Source: Paralithodes platypus (lineage: Eukaryota > Arthropoda > Malacostraca > Decapoda > Lithodidae). Taken from it: DNA of 64,000 bases. The notes beneath the pieces are model-generated. The model was not told the DNA's origin and made no database searches. It saw nothing but the letters and a program-made list of their open reading frames with translations. The stretch's first letter is position 1, and each line of letters begins with the position of its first letter. Shown in pieces: positions 40,612 through 56,695 of the stretch. Made by a program: the position numbers and the translations under genes. Where the stretch lies: NCBI GenBank assembly GCA_032716605.1, contig CM064571.1:11290405-11354404 (forward strand). Direction: 5' to 3'.

Positions 40612-41173
40612 CCCACATACACCCAGGTGCTCATTAAATCACAATAATTAATAATCACTTGTGCCTGCTAATTAGGAATATTACCTCAATCATTTCGCGA
40701 AAGGATTTCCCTAATCTATATAAGGTTCGTTATAATCACCATAATTATCAGCCTTATTAGTGAATTACAGTACGGGTCTATCTGGTTGTATATTATTAGT
40801 GAATTACAGTACGGGTCTATCTGGTTGTATATTATTAGTGAATTACAGTACGGGTCTATCTGGTTGTATATTATTAGTGAATTACAGTACGGGTCTATCT
40901 GGTTGTATATTATTAGTGAATTACAGTACGGGTCTATCTGGTTGTATATTATTAGTGAATTACAGTACGGGTCTATCTGGTTGTATATTATTAGTGAATT
41001 ACAGTACGGGTCTATCTGGTTGTATATTACTAGTGAATTACAGTACGGGTCTATCTGGTTGTATATTATTAGTGAATTACAGTACGGGTCTATCTGGTTG
41101 TATATTATTAGTGAATTACAGTACGGGTCTATCTGGTTGTATATTATTAGTGAATTACAGTACGGGTCTATCT

Positions 41174-41575
41174 GGTTTTATTACTAGTGAATTACAGTAC
41201 GGGTCTATCTGGTTGTATATTATTAGTGAATTACAGTACGGGTCTATCTGGTTGTATATTATTAGTGAATTACAGTACGGGTCTATCTGGTTGTATATTA
41301 TTAGTGAATTACAGTACGGGTCTATCTGGTTGTATATTATTAGTGAATTACAGTACGGGTCTATCTGGTTGTATATTATTAGTGAATTACAGTACGGGTC
41401 TATCTGGTTGTATATTATTAGTGAATTACAGTACGGGTCTATCTGGTTGTATATTATTAGTGAATTACAGTACGGGTCTATCTGGTTGTATATTATTAGT
41501 GAATTACAGTACGGGTCTATCTGGTTGTATATTATTAGTGAATTACAGTACGGGTCTATCTGGTTTTATTACTAG
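41174..41575. repeat. higher-order unit of about 388 bp in the satellite
   Basis: The rare junction form GGTTTTATTACTAG occurs at 41174 and 41562, 388 bp apart, which is ten units less the 2 bp missing from the junction. This suggests a ten-unit higher-order duplication. A third instance is far away near 57571. Confidence 0.55.
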
Positions 41576-44500
41576 TGAATTACAGTACGGGTCTATCTGG
41601 TTGTATATTATTAGTGAATTACAGTACGGGTCTATCTGGTTGTATATTATTAGTGAATTACAGTACGGGTCTATCTGGTTGTATATTATTAGTGAATTAC
41701 AGTACGGGTCTATCTGGTTGTATATTATTAGTGAATTACAGTACGGGTCTATCTGGTTGTATATTTATTAGTGAATTACAGTACGGGTCTATCTGGTTGT
41801 ATATTATTAGTGAATTACAGTACGGGTCTATCTGGTTGTATATTATTAGTGAATTACAGTACGGGTCTATCTGGTTGTATATTATTAGTGAATTACAGTA
41901 CGGGTCTATCTGGTTGTATATTATTAGTGAATTACAGTACGGGTCTATCTGGTTGTATATTATTAGTGAATTACAGTACGGGTCTATCTGGTTGTATATT
42001 ATTAGTGAATTACAGTACGGGTCTATCTGGTTGTATATTATTAGTGAATTACAGTACGGGTCTATCTGGTTGTATATTATTAGTGAATTACAGTACGGGT
42101 CTATCTGGTTGTATATTATTAGTGAATTACAGTACGGGTCTATCTGGTTGTATATTATTAGTGAATTACAGTACGGGTCTATCTGGTTGTATATTATTAG
42201 TGAATTACAGTACGGGTCTATCTGGTTGTATATTACTAGTGAATTACAGTACGGGTCTATCTGGTTGTATATTATTAGTGAATTACAGTACGGGTCTATC
42301 TGGTTGTATATTACTAGTGAATTACAGTACGGGTCTATCTGGTTGTATATTACTAGTGAATTACAGTACGGGTCTATCTGGTTGTATATTATTAGTGAAT
42401 TACAGTACGGGTCTATCTGGTTGTATATTATTAGTGAATTACAGTACGGGTCTATCTGGTTGTATATTATTAGTGAATTACAGTACGGGTCTATCTGGTT
42501 GTATATTATTAGTGAATTACAGTACGGGTCTATCTGGTTGTATATTATTAGTGAATTACAGTACGGGTCTATCTGGTTGTATATTACTAGTGAATTACAG
42601 TACGGGTCTATCTGGTTGTATATTATTAGTGAATTACAGTACGGGTCTATCTGGTTGTATATTATTAGTGAATTACAGTACGGGTCTATCTGGTTGTATA
42701 TTATTAGTGAATTACAGTACGGGTCTATCTGGTTGTATATTACTAGTGAATTACAGTACGGGTCTATCTGGTTGTATATTATTAGTGAATTACAGTACGG
42801 GTCTATCTGGTTGTATATTATTAGTGAATTACAGTACGGGTCTATCTGGTTGTATATTATTAGTGAATTACAGTACGGGTCTATCTGGTTGTATATTATT
42901 AGTGAATTACAGTACGGGTCTATCTGGTTGTATATTATTAGTGAATTACAGTACGGGTCTATCTGGTTGTATATTATTAGTGAATTACAGTACGGGTCTA
43001 TCTGGTTGTATATTATTAGTGAATTACAGTACGGGTCTATCTGGTTGTATATTATTAGTGAATTACAGTACGGGTCTATCTGGTTGTATATTATTAGTGA
43101 ATTACAGTACGGGTCTATCTGGTTGTATATTATTAGTGAATTACAGTACGGGTCTATCTGGTTGTATATTATTAGTGAATTACAGTACGGGTCTATCTGG
43201 TTGTATATTATTAGTGAATTACAGTACGGGTCTATCTGGTTGTATATTATTAGTGAATTACAGTACGGGTCTATCTGGTTGTATATTATTAGTGAATTAC
43301 AGTACGGGTCTATCTGGTTGTATATTATTAGTGAATTACAGTACGGGTCTATCTGGTTGTATATTATTAGTGAATTACAGTACGGGTCTATCTGGTTGTA
43401 TATAATTAGTGAATTACAGTACGGGTCTATCTGGTTGTATATTATTAGTGAATTACAGTACGGGTCTATCTGGTTGTATATTATTAGTGAATTACAGTAC
43501 GGGTCTATCTGGTTGTATATTATTAGTGAATTACAGTACGGGTCTATCTGGTTGTATATTATTAGTGAATTACAGTACGGGTCTATCTGGTTGTATATTA
43601 TTAGTGAATTACAGTACGGGTCTATCTGGTTGTATATTATTAGTGAATTACAGTACGGGTCTATCTGGTTGTATATTATTAGTGAATTACAGTACGGGTC
43701 TATCTGGTTGTATATTATTAGTGAATTACAGTACGGGTCTATCTGGTTGTATATTATTAGTGAATTACAGTACGGGTCTATCTGGTTGTATATTACTAGT
43801 GAATTACAGTACGGGTCTATCTGGTTGTATATTATTAGTGAATTACAGTACGGGTCTATCTGGTTGTATATTACTAGTGAATTACAGTACGGGTCTATCT
43901 GGTTGTATATTATTAGTGAATTACAGTACGGGTCTATCTGGTTGTATATTACTAGTGAATTACAGTACGGTTCTATCTGGTTGTATATTATTAGTGAATT
44001 ACAGTACGGGTTTATCTGGTTGTATATTACTAGTGAATTACAGTACGGGTCTATCTGGTTGTATTACTAGTGAATTACAGTACGGGTCTATCTGGTTGTA
44101 TATTATTAGTGAATTACAGTACGGGTCTATCTGGTTGTATATTATTAGTGAATTACAGTACGGGTCTATCTGGTTGTATATTATTAGTGAATTACAGTAC
44201 GGGTCTATCTGGTTGTATATTATAAGTGAATTACAGTACGGGTCTATCTGGTTGTATATTATTAGTGAATTACAGTACGGGTCTATCTGGTTGTATATTA
44301 TTAGTGAATTACAGTACGGGTCTATCTGGTTGTATATTATTAGTGAATTACAGTACGGGTCTATCTGGTTGTATATTATTAGTGAATTACAGTACGGGTC
44401 TATCTGGTTGTATATTATTAGTGAATTACAGTACGGGTCTATCTGGTTGTATATTATTAGTGAATTACAGTACGGGTCTATCTGGTTGTATATTATTAGT

Positions 44501-47500
44501 GAATTACAGTACGGGTCTATCTGGTTGTATATTATTAGTGAATTACAGTACGGGTCTATCTGGTTGTATATTATTAGTGAATTACAGTACGGGTCTATCT
44601 GGTTGTATATTATTAGTGAATTACAGTACGGGTCTATCTGGTTGTATATTATTAGTGAATTACAGTACGGGTCTATCTGGTTGTATATTATTAGTGAATT
44701 ACAGTACGGGTCTATCTGGTTGTATATTATTAGTGAATTACAGTACGGGTCTATCTGGTTGTATATTATTAGTGAATTACAGTACGGGTCTATCTGGTTG
44801 TATATTATTAGTGAATTACAGTACGGGTCTATCTGGTTGTATATTATTAGTGAATTACAGTACGGGTCTATCTGGTTGTATATTATTAGTGAATTACAGT
44901 ACGGGTCTATCTGGTTGTATATTATTAGTGAATTACAGTACGGGTCTATCTGGTTGTATATTATTAGTGAATTACAGTACGGGTCTATCTGGTTGTAGTG
45001 ATTACAGTTGTATATTATTAGTGAATTACAGTACGGGTCTATCTGGTTGTATATTATTAGTGAATTACAGTACGGGTCTATCTGGTTGTATATTATTAGT
45101 GAATTACAGTACGGGTCTATCTGGTTGTATATTATTAGTGAATTACAGTACGGGTCTATCTGGTTGTATATTATTAGTGAATTACAGTACGGGTCTATCT
45201 GGTTGTATATTATAGTATGAATTACAGTACGGGTCTATCTGGTTGTATATTATTAGTGAATTACAGTACGGGTCTATCTGGTTGTATATTAGTGAATTAC
45301 AGTACGGGTCTATCTGGTTGTATATTATTAGTGAATTACAGTACGGGTCTATCTGGTTGTATATTATTAGTGAATTACAGTACGGGTCTATCTGGTTGTA
45401 TATTATTAGTGAATTACAGTACGGGTCTATCTGGTTGTATATTATTAGTGAATTACAGTACGGGTCTATCTGGTTGTATATTATTAGTGAATTACAGTAC
45501 GGGTCTATCTGGTTGTATATTATAGTGAATTACAGTACGGGTCTATCTGGTTGTATATTATTAGTGAATTACAGTACGGGTCTATCTGGTTGTATATTAT
45601 TAGTGAATTACAGTACGGGTCTATCTGGTTGTATATTATTAGTGAATTACAGTACGGGTCTATCTGGTTGTATATTATTAGTGAATTACAGTACGGGTCT
45701 ATCTGGTTGTATATTATTAGTGAATTACAGTACGGGTCTATCTGGTTGTATATTATTAGTGAATTACAGTACGGGTCTATCTGGTTGTATATTATTAGTG
45801 AATTACAGTACGGGTCTATCTGGTTGTATATTATTAGTGAATTACAGTACGGGTCTATCTGGTTGTATTACTAGTGAATTACAGTACGGGTCTATCTGGT
45901 TGTATATTATTAGTGAATTACAGTACGGGTCTATCTGGTTGTATATTATTAGTGAATTACAGTACGGGTCTATCTGGTTGTATATTATTAGTGAATTACA
46001 GTACGGGTCTATCTGGTTGTATATTATTAGTGAATTACAGTACGGGTCTATCTGGTTGTATATTATTAGTGAATTACAGTACGGGTCTATCTGGTTGTAT
46101 ATTATTAGTGAATTACAGTACGGGTCTATCTGGTTGTATATTATTAGTGAATTACAGTACGGGTCTATCTGGTTGTATATTATTAGTGAATTACAGTACG
46201 GGTCTATCTGGTTGTATATTATTAGTGAATTACAGTACGGGTCTATCTGGTTGTATATTATTAGTGAATTACAGTACGGGTCTATCTGGTTGTATATTAT
46301 TAGTGAATTACAGTACGGGTCTATCTGGTTGTATATTATTAGTGAATTACAGTACGGGTCTATCTGGTTGTATATTATTAGTGGAATTACAGTACGGGTC
46401 TATCTGGTTGTATATTATTAGTGAATTACAGTACGGGTCTATCTGGTTGTATATTATTAGTGAATTACAGTACGGGTCTATCTGGTTGTATATTATTAGT
46501 GAATTACAGTACGGGTCTATCTGGTTGTATATTATTAGTGAATTACAGTACGGGTCTATCTGGTTGTATATTATTAGTGAATTACAGTACGGGTCTATCT
46601 GGTTGTATATTATTAGTGAATTACAGTACGGGTCTATCTGGTTGTATATTATTAGTGAATTACAGTACGGGTCTATCTGGTTGTATATTATTAGTGAATT
46701 ACAGTACGGGTCTATCTGGTTGTATATTATTAGTGAATTACAGTACGGGTCTATCTGGTTGTATATTATTAGTGAATTACAGTACGGGTCTATCTGGTTG
46801 TATATTATTAGTGAATTACAGTACGGGTCTATCTGGTTGTATATTATTAGTGAATTACAGTACGGGTCTATCTGGTTGTATATTATTAGTGAATTACAGT
46901 ACGGGTCTATCTGGTTGTATATTATTAGTGAATTACAGTACGGGTCTATCTGGTTGTATATTATTAGTGAATTACAGTACGGGTCTATCTGGTTGTATAT
47001 TATTAGTGAATTACAGTACGGGTCTATCTGGTTGTATATTATTAGTGAATTACAGTACGGGTCTATCTGGTTGTATATTATTAGTGAATTACAGTACGGG
47101 TCTATCTGGTTGTATATTATTAGTGAATTACAGTACGGGTCTATCTGGTTGTATATTATTAGTGAATTACAGTACGGGTCTATCTGGTTGTATATTATTA
47201 GTGAATTACAGTACGGGTCTATCTGGTTGTATATTATTAGTGAATTACAGTACGGGTCTATCTGGTTGTATATTATTAGTGAATTACAGTACGGGTCTAT
47301 CTGGTTGTATATTATTAGTGAATTACAGTACGGGTCTATCTGGTTGTATATACTTAGTGAATTACAGTACGGGTCTATCTGGTTGTATATTATTAGTGAA
47401 TTACAGTACGGGTCTATCTGGTTGTATATTATTAGTGAATTACAGTACGGGTCTATCTGGTTGTATATTATTAGTGAATTACAGTACGGGTCTATCTGGT

Positions 47501-49205
47501 TGTATATTATTAGTGAATTACAGTACGGGTCTATCTGGTTGTATATTATTAGTGAATTACAGTACGGGTCTATCTGGTTGTATATTATTAGTGAATTACA
47601 GTACGGGTCTATCTGGTTGTATATTATTAGTGAATTACAGTACGGGTCTATCTGGTTGTATATTATTAGTGAATTACAGTACGGGTCTATCTGGTTGTAT
47701 ATTATTAGTGAATTACAGTACGGGTCTATCTGGTTGTATATTATTAGTGAATTACAGTACGGGTCTATCTGGTTGTATATTATTAGTGAATTACAGTACG
47801 GGTCTATCTGGTTGTATATTAGTGAATTACAGTACGGGTCTATCTGGTTGTATATTATTAGTGAATTACAGTACGGGTCTATCTGGTTGTATATTATTAG
47901 TGAATTACAGTACGGGTCTATCTGGTTGTATATTATTAGTGAATTACAGTACGGGTCTATCTGGTTGTATATTATTAGTGAATTACAGTACGGGTCTATC
48001 TGGTTGTATATTATTAGTGAATTACAGTACGGGTCTATCTGGTTGTATATTACTAGTGAATTACAGTACGGGTCTATCTGGTTGTATATTATTAGTGAAT
48101 TACAGTACGGGTCTATCTGGTTGTATATTATTAGTGAATTACAGTACGGGTCTATCTGGTTGTATATTATTAGTGAATTACAGTACGGGTCTATCTGGTT
48201 GTATATTATTAGTGAATTACAGTACGGGTCTATCTGGTTGTATATTATTAGTGAATTACAGTACGGGTCTATCTGGTTGTATATTATTAGTGAATTACAG
48301 TACGGGTCTATCTGGTTGTATATTATTAGTGAATTACAGTACGGGTCTATCTGGTTGTATATTATTAGTGAATTACAGTACGGGTCTATCTGGTTGTATA
48401 TTATTAGTGAATTACAGTACGGGTCTATCTGGTTGTATATTATTAGTGAATTACAGTACGGGTCTATCTGGTTGTATATTATTAGTGAATTACAGTACGG
48501 GTCTATCTGGTTGTATATTATTAGTGAATTACAGTACGGGTCTATCTGGTTGTATATTATTAGTGAATTACAGTACGGGTCTATCTGGTTGTATATTATT
48601 AGTGAATTACAGTACGGGTCTATCTGGTTGTATATTATTAGTGAATTACAGTACGGGTCTATCTGGTTGTATATTATTAGTGAATTACAGTACGGGTCTA
48701 TCTGGTTGTATATTATTAGTGAATTACAGTACGGGTCTATCTGGTTGTATATTATTAGTGAATTACAGTACGGGTCTATCTGGTTGTATATTATTAGTGA
48801 ATTACAGTACGGGTCTATCTGGTTGTATATTATTAGTGAATTACAGTACGGGTCTATCTGGTTGTATATTATTAGTGAATTACAGTACGGGTCTATCTGG
48901 TTGTATATTATTAGTGAATTACAGTACGGGTCTATCTGGTTGTATATTATTAGTGAATTACAGTACGGGTCTATCTGGTTGTATATTATTAGTGAATTAC
49001 AGTACGGGTCTATCTGGTTGTATATTATTAGTGAATTACAGTACGGGTCTATCTGGTTGTATATTATTAGTGAATTACAGTACGGGTCTATCTGGTTGTA
49101 TATTATTAGTGAATTACAGTACGGGTCTATCTGGTTGTATATTATTAGTGAATTACAGTACGGGTCTATCTGGTTGTATATTATTAGTGAATTACAGTAC
49201 GGGTC

Positions 49206-49340
49206 TACGGGTCTATCTGGTTGTATATTATTAGTGAATTACAGTACGGGTCTATCGGTTGTATATTATTAGTTACAGTACGGGTCTATCTGGTTGTATA
49301 ATATAGTGAATACTAGGTCATCTGGTTGTCTATATTATTG
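49206..49340. repeat. scrambled segment in the satellite
   Basis: Partial duplication of CTACGGGT, loss of CT in TATCGGTTG, AGTTACAG, AATATAGTGAATACTAGG and CTATATTATTG occur in succession, then perfect units resume. This is the first strongly disrupted block from the left. Confidence 0.8.
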
Positions 49341-52300
49341 TGAATTACAGTACGGGTCTATCTGGTTGTATATTATTAGTGAATTACAGTACGGGTCTAT
49401 CTGGTTGTATATTATTAGTGAATTACAGTACGGGTCTATCTGGTTGTATATTATTAGTGAATTACAGTACGGGTCTATCTGGTTGTATATTATTAGTGAA
49501 TTACAGTACGGGTCTATCTGGTTGTATATTATTAGTGAATTACAGACAGTACGGGTCTATCTGGTTGTATATTATTAGTGAATTACAGTACGGGTCTATC
49601 TGGTTGTATATTATTAGTGAATTACAGTACGGGTCTATCTGGTTGTATATTATTAGTGAATTACAGTACGGGTCTATCTGGTTGTATATTATTAGTGAAT
49701 TACAGTACGGGTCTATCTGGTTGTATATTATTAGTGAATTACAGTACGGGTCTATCTGGTTGTATATTATTAGTGAATTACAGTACGGGTCTATCTGGTT
49801 GTATATTATTAGTGAATTACAGTACGGGTCTATCTGGTTGTATTACTAGTGAATTACAGTACGGGTCTATCTGGTTGTATATTATTAGTGAATTACAGTA
49901 CGGGTCTATCTGGTTGTATATATTAGTGAATTACAGTACGGGTCTATCTGGTTGTATATTATTAGTGAATTACAGTACGGGTCTATCTGGTTGTATATTA
50001 TTAGTGAATTACAGTACGGGTCTACTGGATTAGTGAATTTTACAGTACGGGTCTATCTGGTTGTATATTATTAGTGAATTACAGTACGGGTCTATCTGGT
50101 TGTATATTATTAGTGAATTACAGTACGGGTCTATCTGGTTGTATATTATTAGTGAATTACAGTACGGGTCTATCTGGTTGTATATTATTAGTGAATTACA
50201 GTACGGGGTCTATCTGGTTGTATATTATTAGTGAATTACAGTACGGGTCTATCTGGTTGTATATTATTAGTGAATTACAGTACGGGTCTATCTGGTTGTA
50301 TATTATTAGTGAATTACAGTACGGGTCTATCTGGTTGTATATTATTAGTGAATTACAGTACGGGTCTATCTGGTTGTATATTATTAGTGAATTACAGTAC
50401 GGGTCTATCTGGTTGTATATTATTAGTGAATTACAGTACGGGTCTATCTGGTTGTATATTATTAGTGAATTACAGTACGGGTCTATCTGGTTGTATATTA
50501 TTAGTGAATTACAGTACGGGTCTATCTGGTTGTATATTATTAGTGAATTACAGTACGGGTCTATCTGGTTGTATATTATTAGTGAATTACAGTACGGGTC
50601 TATCTGGTTGTATATTATTAGTGAATTACAGTACGGGTCTATCTGGTTGTATATTATTAGTGAATTACAGTACGGGTCTATCTGGTTGTATATTATTAGT
50701 GAATTACAGTACGGGTCTATCTGGTTGTATATTATTAGTGAATTACAGTACGGGTCTATCTGGTTGTATATTATTAGTGAATTACAGTACGGGTCTATCT
50801 GGTTGTATATTAGTGAATTACAGTACGGGTCTATCTGGTTGTATATTATTAGTGAATTACAGTACGGGTCTATCTGGTTGTATATTATTAGTGAATTACA
50901 GTACGGGTCTATCTGGTTGTATATTATTAGTGAATTACAGTACGGGTCTATCTGGTTGTATATTATTAGTGAATTACAGTACGGGTCTATCTGGTTGTAT
51001 ATTATTAGTGAATTACAGTACGGGTCTATCTGGTTGTATATTATTAGTGAATTACAGTACGGGTCTATCTGGTTGTATATTATTAGTGAATTACAGTACG
51101 GGTCTATCTGGTTGTATATTACTAGTGAATTACAGTACGGGTCTATCTGGTTGTATATTATTTGTGAATTACAGTACGGGTCTATCTGGTTGTATATTAT
51201 TAGTGAATTACAGTACGGGTCTATCTGGTTGTATATTATTAGTGAATTACAGTACGGGTCTATCTGGTTGTATATTATTAGTGAATTACAGTACGGGTCT
51301 ATCTGGTTGTATATTATTAGTGAATTACAGTACGGGTCTATCTGGTTGTATATTATTAGTGAATTACAGTACGGGTCTATCTGGTTGTATATTATTAGTG
51401 AATTACAGTACGGGTCTATCTGGTTGTATATTATTAGTGAATTACAGTACGGGTCTATCTGGTTGTATATTATTAGTGAATTACAGTACGGGTCTATCTG
51501 GTTGTATATTATTAGTGAATTACAGTACGGGTCTATCTGGTTGTATATTATTAGTGAATTACAGTACGGGTCTATCTTGTATTTTATTATTAGTGAATTA
51601 CAGTACGGGTCTATCTGGTTGTATATTATTAGTGAATTACAGTACGGGTCTATCTGGTTGTATATTATTAGTGAATTACAGTACGGGTCTATCTGGTTGT
51701 ATATTATTAGTGAATTACAGTACGGGTCTATCTGGTTGTATATTATTAGTGAATTACAGTACGGGTCTATCTGGTTGTATATTATTAGTGAATTACAGTA
51801 CGGGTCTATCTGGTTGTATATTATTAGTGAATTACAGTACGGGTCTATCTGGTTGTATATTATTAGTGAATTACAGTACGGGTCTATCTGGTTGTATATT
51901 ATTAGTGAATTACAGTACGGGTCTATCTGGTTGTATATTATTAGTGAATTACAGTACGGGTCTATCTGGTTGTATATTATTAGTGAATTACAGTACGGGT
52001 CTATCTGGTTGTATATTATTAGTGAATTACAGTACGGGTCTATCTGGTTGTATATTATTAGTGAATTACAGTACGGGTCTATCTGGTTGTATATTATTAG
52101 TGAATTACAGTACGGGTCTATCTGGTTGTATATTATTAGTGAATTACAGTACGGGTCTATCTGGTTGTATATTACTAGTGAATTACAGTACGGGTCTATC
52201 TGGTTGTATTACTAGTGAATTACAGTACCGGTCTATCTGGTTGTATATTATTAGTGAATTACAGTACGGGTCTATCTGGTTGTATATTATTAGTGAATTA

Positions 52301-55300
52301 CAGTACGGGTCTATCTGGTTGTATATTATTAGTGAATTACAGTACGGGTCTATCTGGTTGTATATTATTAGTGAATTACAGTACGGGTCTATCTGGTTGT
52401 ATATTATTAGTGAATTACAGTACGGGTCTATCTGGTTGTATATTATTAGTGAATTACAGTACGGGTCTATCTGGTTGTATATTACTAGTGAATTACAGTA
52501 CGGGTCTATCTGGTTGTATATTATTAGTGAATTACAGTACGGGTCTATCTGGTTGTATATTATTAGTGAATTACAGTACGGGTCTATCTGGTTGTATATT
52601 ATTAGTGAATTACAGTACGGGTCTATCTGGTTGTATATTATTAGTGAATTACAGTACGGGTCTATCTGGTTGTATATTATTAGTGAATTACAGTACGGGT
52701 CTATCTGGTTGTATATTATTAGTGAATTACAGTACGGGTCTATCTGGTTGTATATTATTAGTGAATTACAGTACGGGTCTATCTGGTTGTATATTATTAG
52801 TGAATTACAGTACGGGTCTATCTGGTTGTATATTATTAGTGAATTACAGTACGGGTCTATCTGGTTGTATATTATTAGTGAATTACAGTACGGGTCTATC
52901 TGGTTGTATATTATTAGTGAATTACAGTACGGGTCTATCTGGTTGTATATTATTAGTGAATTACAGTACGGGTCTATCTGGTTGTATATTATTAGTGAAT
53001 TACAGTACGGGTCTATCTGGTTGTATATTATTAGTGAATTACAGTACGGGTCTATCTGGTTGTATATTATTAGTGAATTACAGTACGGGTCTATCTGGTT
53101 GTATATTATTAGTGAATTACAGTACGGGTCTATCTGGTTGTATATTATTAGTGAATTACAGTACGGGTCTATCTGGTTGTATATTATTAGTGAATTACAG
53201 TACGGGTCTATCTGGTTGTATATTATTAGTGAATTACAGTACGGGTCTATCTGGTTGTATATTATTAGTGAATTACAGTACGGGTCTATCTGGTTGTATT
53301 ATATGAATTACAGTACGGGTCTACTTGGTTGTATATTATTAGTGAATTACAGTACGGGTCTATCTGGTTGTATATTATTAGTGAATTACAGTACGGGTCT
53401 ATCTGGTTGTATATTATTAGTGAATTACAGTACGGGTCTATCTGGTTGTATATTATTAGTGAATTACAGTACGGGTCTATCTGGTTGTATATTATTAGTG
53501 AATTACAGTACGGGTCTATCTGGTTGTATATTATTAGTGAATTACAGTACGGGTCTATCTGGTTGTATATTAGTGAATTACAGTACGGGTCTATCTGGTT
53601 GTATATTATTAGTGAATTACAGTACGGGTCTATCTGGTTGTATATTATTAGTGAATTACAGTACGGGTCTATCTGGTTGTATATTATTAGTGAATTACAG
53701 TACGGGTCTATCTGGTTGTATATTATTAGTGAATTACAGTACGGGTCTATCTGGTTGTATATTAGTGAATTACAGTACGGGTCTATCTGGTTGTATATTA
53801 TTAGTGAATTACAGTACGGGTCTATCTGGTTGTATATTATTAGTGAATTACAGTACGGGTCTATCTGGTTGTATATTATTAGTGAATTACAGTACGGGTC
53901 TATCTGGTTGTATATTATTAGTGAATTACAGTACGGGTCTATCTGGTTGTATATTATTAGTGAATTACAGTACGGGTCTATCTGGTTGTATATTATTAGT
54001 GAATTACAGTACGGGTCTATCTGGTTGTATATTATTAGTGAATTACAGTACGGGTCTATCTGGTTGTATATTATTGATGAACTGGTCTTATTGGTTGTAT
54101 ATTATTAGTGAATTACAGTACGGGTCTATCTGGTTGTATATTATTAGTGAATTACAGTAGAGGTCTAGCTGGTTGTATATTACTAGGGAATTACAGTACG
54201 GGTCTATCTGGTTGTATATATTATGAATTACAGTACGGGTCTATCTGGTTGTATATTATTAGTGAATTACAGTACGGGTCTATCTGGTTGTATATTATTA
54301 GTGAATTACAGTACGGGTCTATCTGGTTGTATATTATTAGTGAATTACAGTACGGGTCTATCTGGTTGTATATTATTAGTGAATTACAGTACGGGTCTAT
54401 CTGGTTGTATATTATTAGTGAATTACAGTACGGGTCTATCTGGTTGTATATTATTAGTGAATTACAGTACGGGTCTATCTGGTTGTATATTATTAGTGAA
54501 TTACAGTACGGGTCTATCTGGTTGTATATTATTAGTGAATTACAGTACGGGTCTATCTGGTTGTATATTATTAGTGAATTACAGTACGGGTCTATCTGGT
54601 TGTATATTATTAGTGAATTACAGTACGGGTCTATCTGGTTGTATATTATTAGTGAATTACAGTACGGGTCTATCTGGTTGTATATTATTAGTGAATTACA
54701 GTACGGGTCTATCTGGTTGTATATTATTAGTGAATTACAGTACGGGTCTATCTGGTTGTATATTATTAGTGAATTACAGTACGGGTCTATTAGTTAATTA
54801 CAGTACGGGTCTATCTGGGTGTATATTATTAGTGAATTACAGTACGGGTCTATCTGGTTGTATATTATTAGTGAATTACAGTACGGGTCTATCTGGTTGT
54901 ATATTATTAGTGAATTACAGTACGGGTCTATCTGGTTGTATATTATTAGTGAATTACAGTACGGGTCTATCTGGTTGTATATTATTAGTGAATTACAGTA
55001 CGGGTCTATCTGGTTGTATATTATTAGTGAATTACAGTACGGGTCTATCTGGTTGTATATTACTTAGTGAATTACAGTACGGGTCTATCTGGTTGTATAT
55101 TATTAGTGAATTACAGTACGGGTCTATCTGGTTGTATATTATTAGTGAATTACAGTACGGGTGGGTCTATCTGGTTGTATATTATTAGTGAATTACAGTA
55201 CGGGTCTATCTGGTTGTATATTATTAGTGAATTACAGTACGGGTCTATCTGGTTGTATATTATTAGTGAATTACAGTACGGGTCTATCTGGTTGTATATT

Positions 55301-56504
55301 ACTAGTGAATTACAGTACGGGTCTATCTGGTTGTATATTATTAGTGAATTACAGTACGGGTCTATCTGGTTGTATATTATTAGTGAATTACAGTACGGGT
55401 CTATCTGGTTGTATATTATTAGTGAATTACAGTACGGGTCTATCTGGTTGTATATTATTAGTGAATTACAGTACGGGTCTATCTGGTTGTATATTATTAG
55501 TGAATTACAGTACGGGTCTATCTGGTTGTATATTATTAGTGAATTACAGTACGGGTCTATCTGGTTGTATATTATTAGTGAATTACAGTACGGGTCTATC
55601 TGGTTGTATATTATTAGTGAATTACAGTACGGGTCTATCTGGTTGTATATTATTAGTGAATTACAGTACGGGTCTATCTGGTTGTATATTATTAGTGAAT
55701 TACAGTACGGGTCTATCTGGTTGTATATTATTAGTGAATTACAGTACGGGTCTATCTGGTTGTATATTATTAGTGAATTACAGTACGGGTCTATCTGGTT
55801 GTATATTATTAGTGAATTACAGTACGGGTCTATCTGGTTGTATATTATTAGTGAATTACAGTACGGGTCTATCTGGTTGTATATTATTAGTGAATTACAG
55901 TACGGGTCTATCTGGTTGTATATTATTAGTGAATTACAGTACGGGTCTATCTGGTTGTATATTATTAGTGAATTACAGTACGGGTCTATCTGGTTGTATA
56001 TTATTAGTGAATTACAGTACGGGTCTATCTGGTTGTATATTATTAGTGAATTACAGTACGGGTCTATCTGGTTGTATATTATTAGTGAATTACAGTACGG
56101 GTCTATCTGGTTGTATATTATTAGTGAATTACAGTACGGGTCTATCTGGTTGTATATTATTAGTGAATTACAGTACGGGTCTATCTGGTTGTATATTATT
56201 AGTGAATTACAGTACGGGTCTATCTGGTTGTATATTATTAGTGAATTACAGTACGGGTCTATCTGGTTGTATATTATTAGTGAATTACAGTACGGGTCTA
56301 TCTGGTTGTATATTATTAGTGAATTACAGTACGGGTCTATCTGGTTGTATATTATTAGTGAATTACAGTACGGGTCTATCTGGTTGTATATTATTAGTGA
56401 ATTACAGTACGGGTCTATCTGGTTGTATATTATTAGTGAATTACAGTACGGGTCTATCTGGTTGTATATTATTAGTGAATTACAGTACGGGTCTATCTGG
56501 TTGT

Positions 56505-56695
56505 ATATATTATCTAGTGATTACAGTACGGGTCTATCTGGTTGTATATTATTAGTGAATTACAGTACGGGTCTATCTGGTTGTATATTACTAGTGAATT
56601 ACAGTACGGGTCTATCTGGTTGTATATTATTAGTGAATTACAGTACGGGTCTATCTGGTTGTGAATTACAGTATCTATCTGGTTGTACTAGTGAA
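56505..56695. repeat. irregular satellite units
   Basis: A TATATTATCTAGTGATTACAG variant and a shortened unit GTGAATTACAGTATCTATC interrupt the 39-bp phase. Confidence 0.75.
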
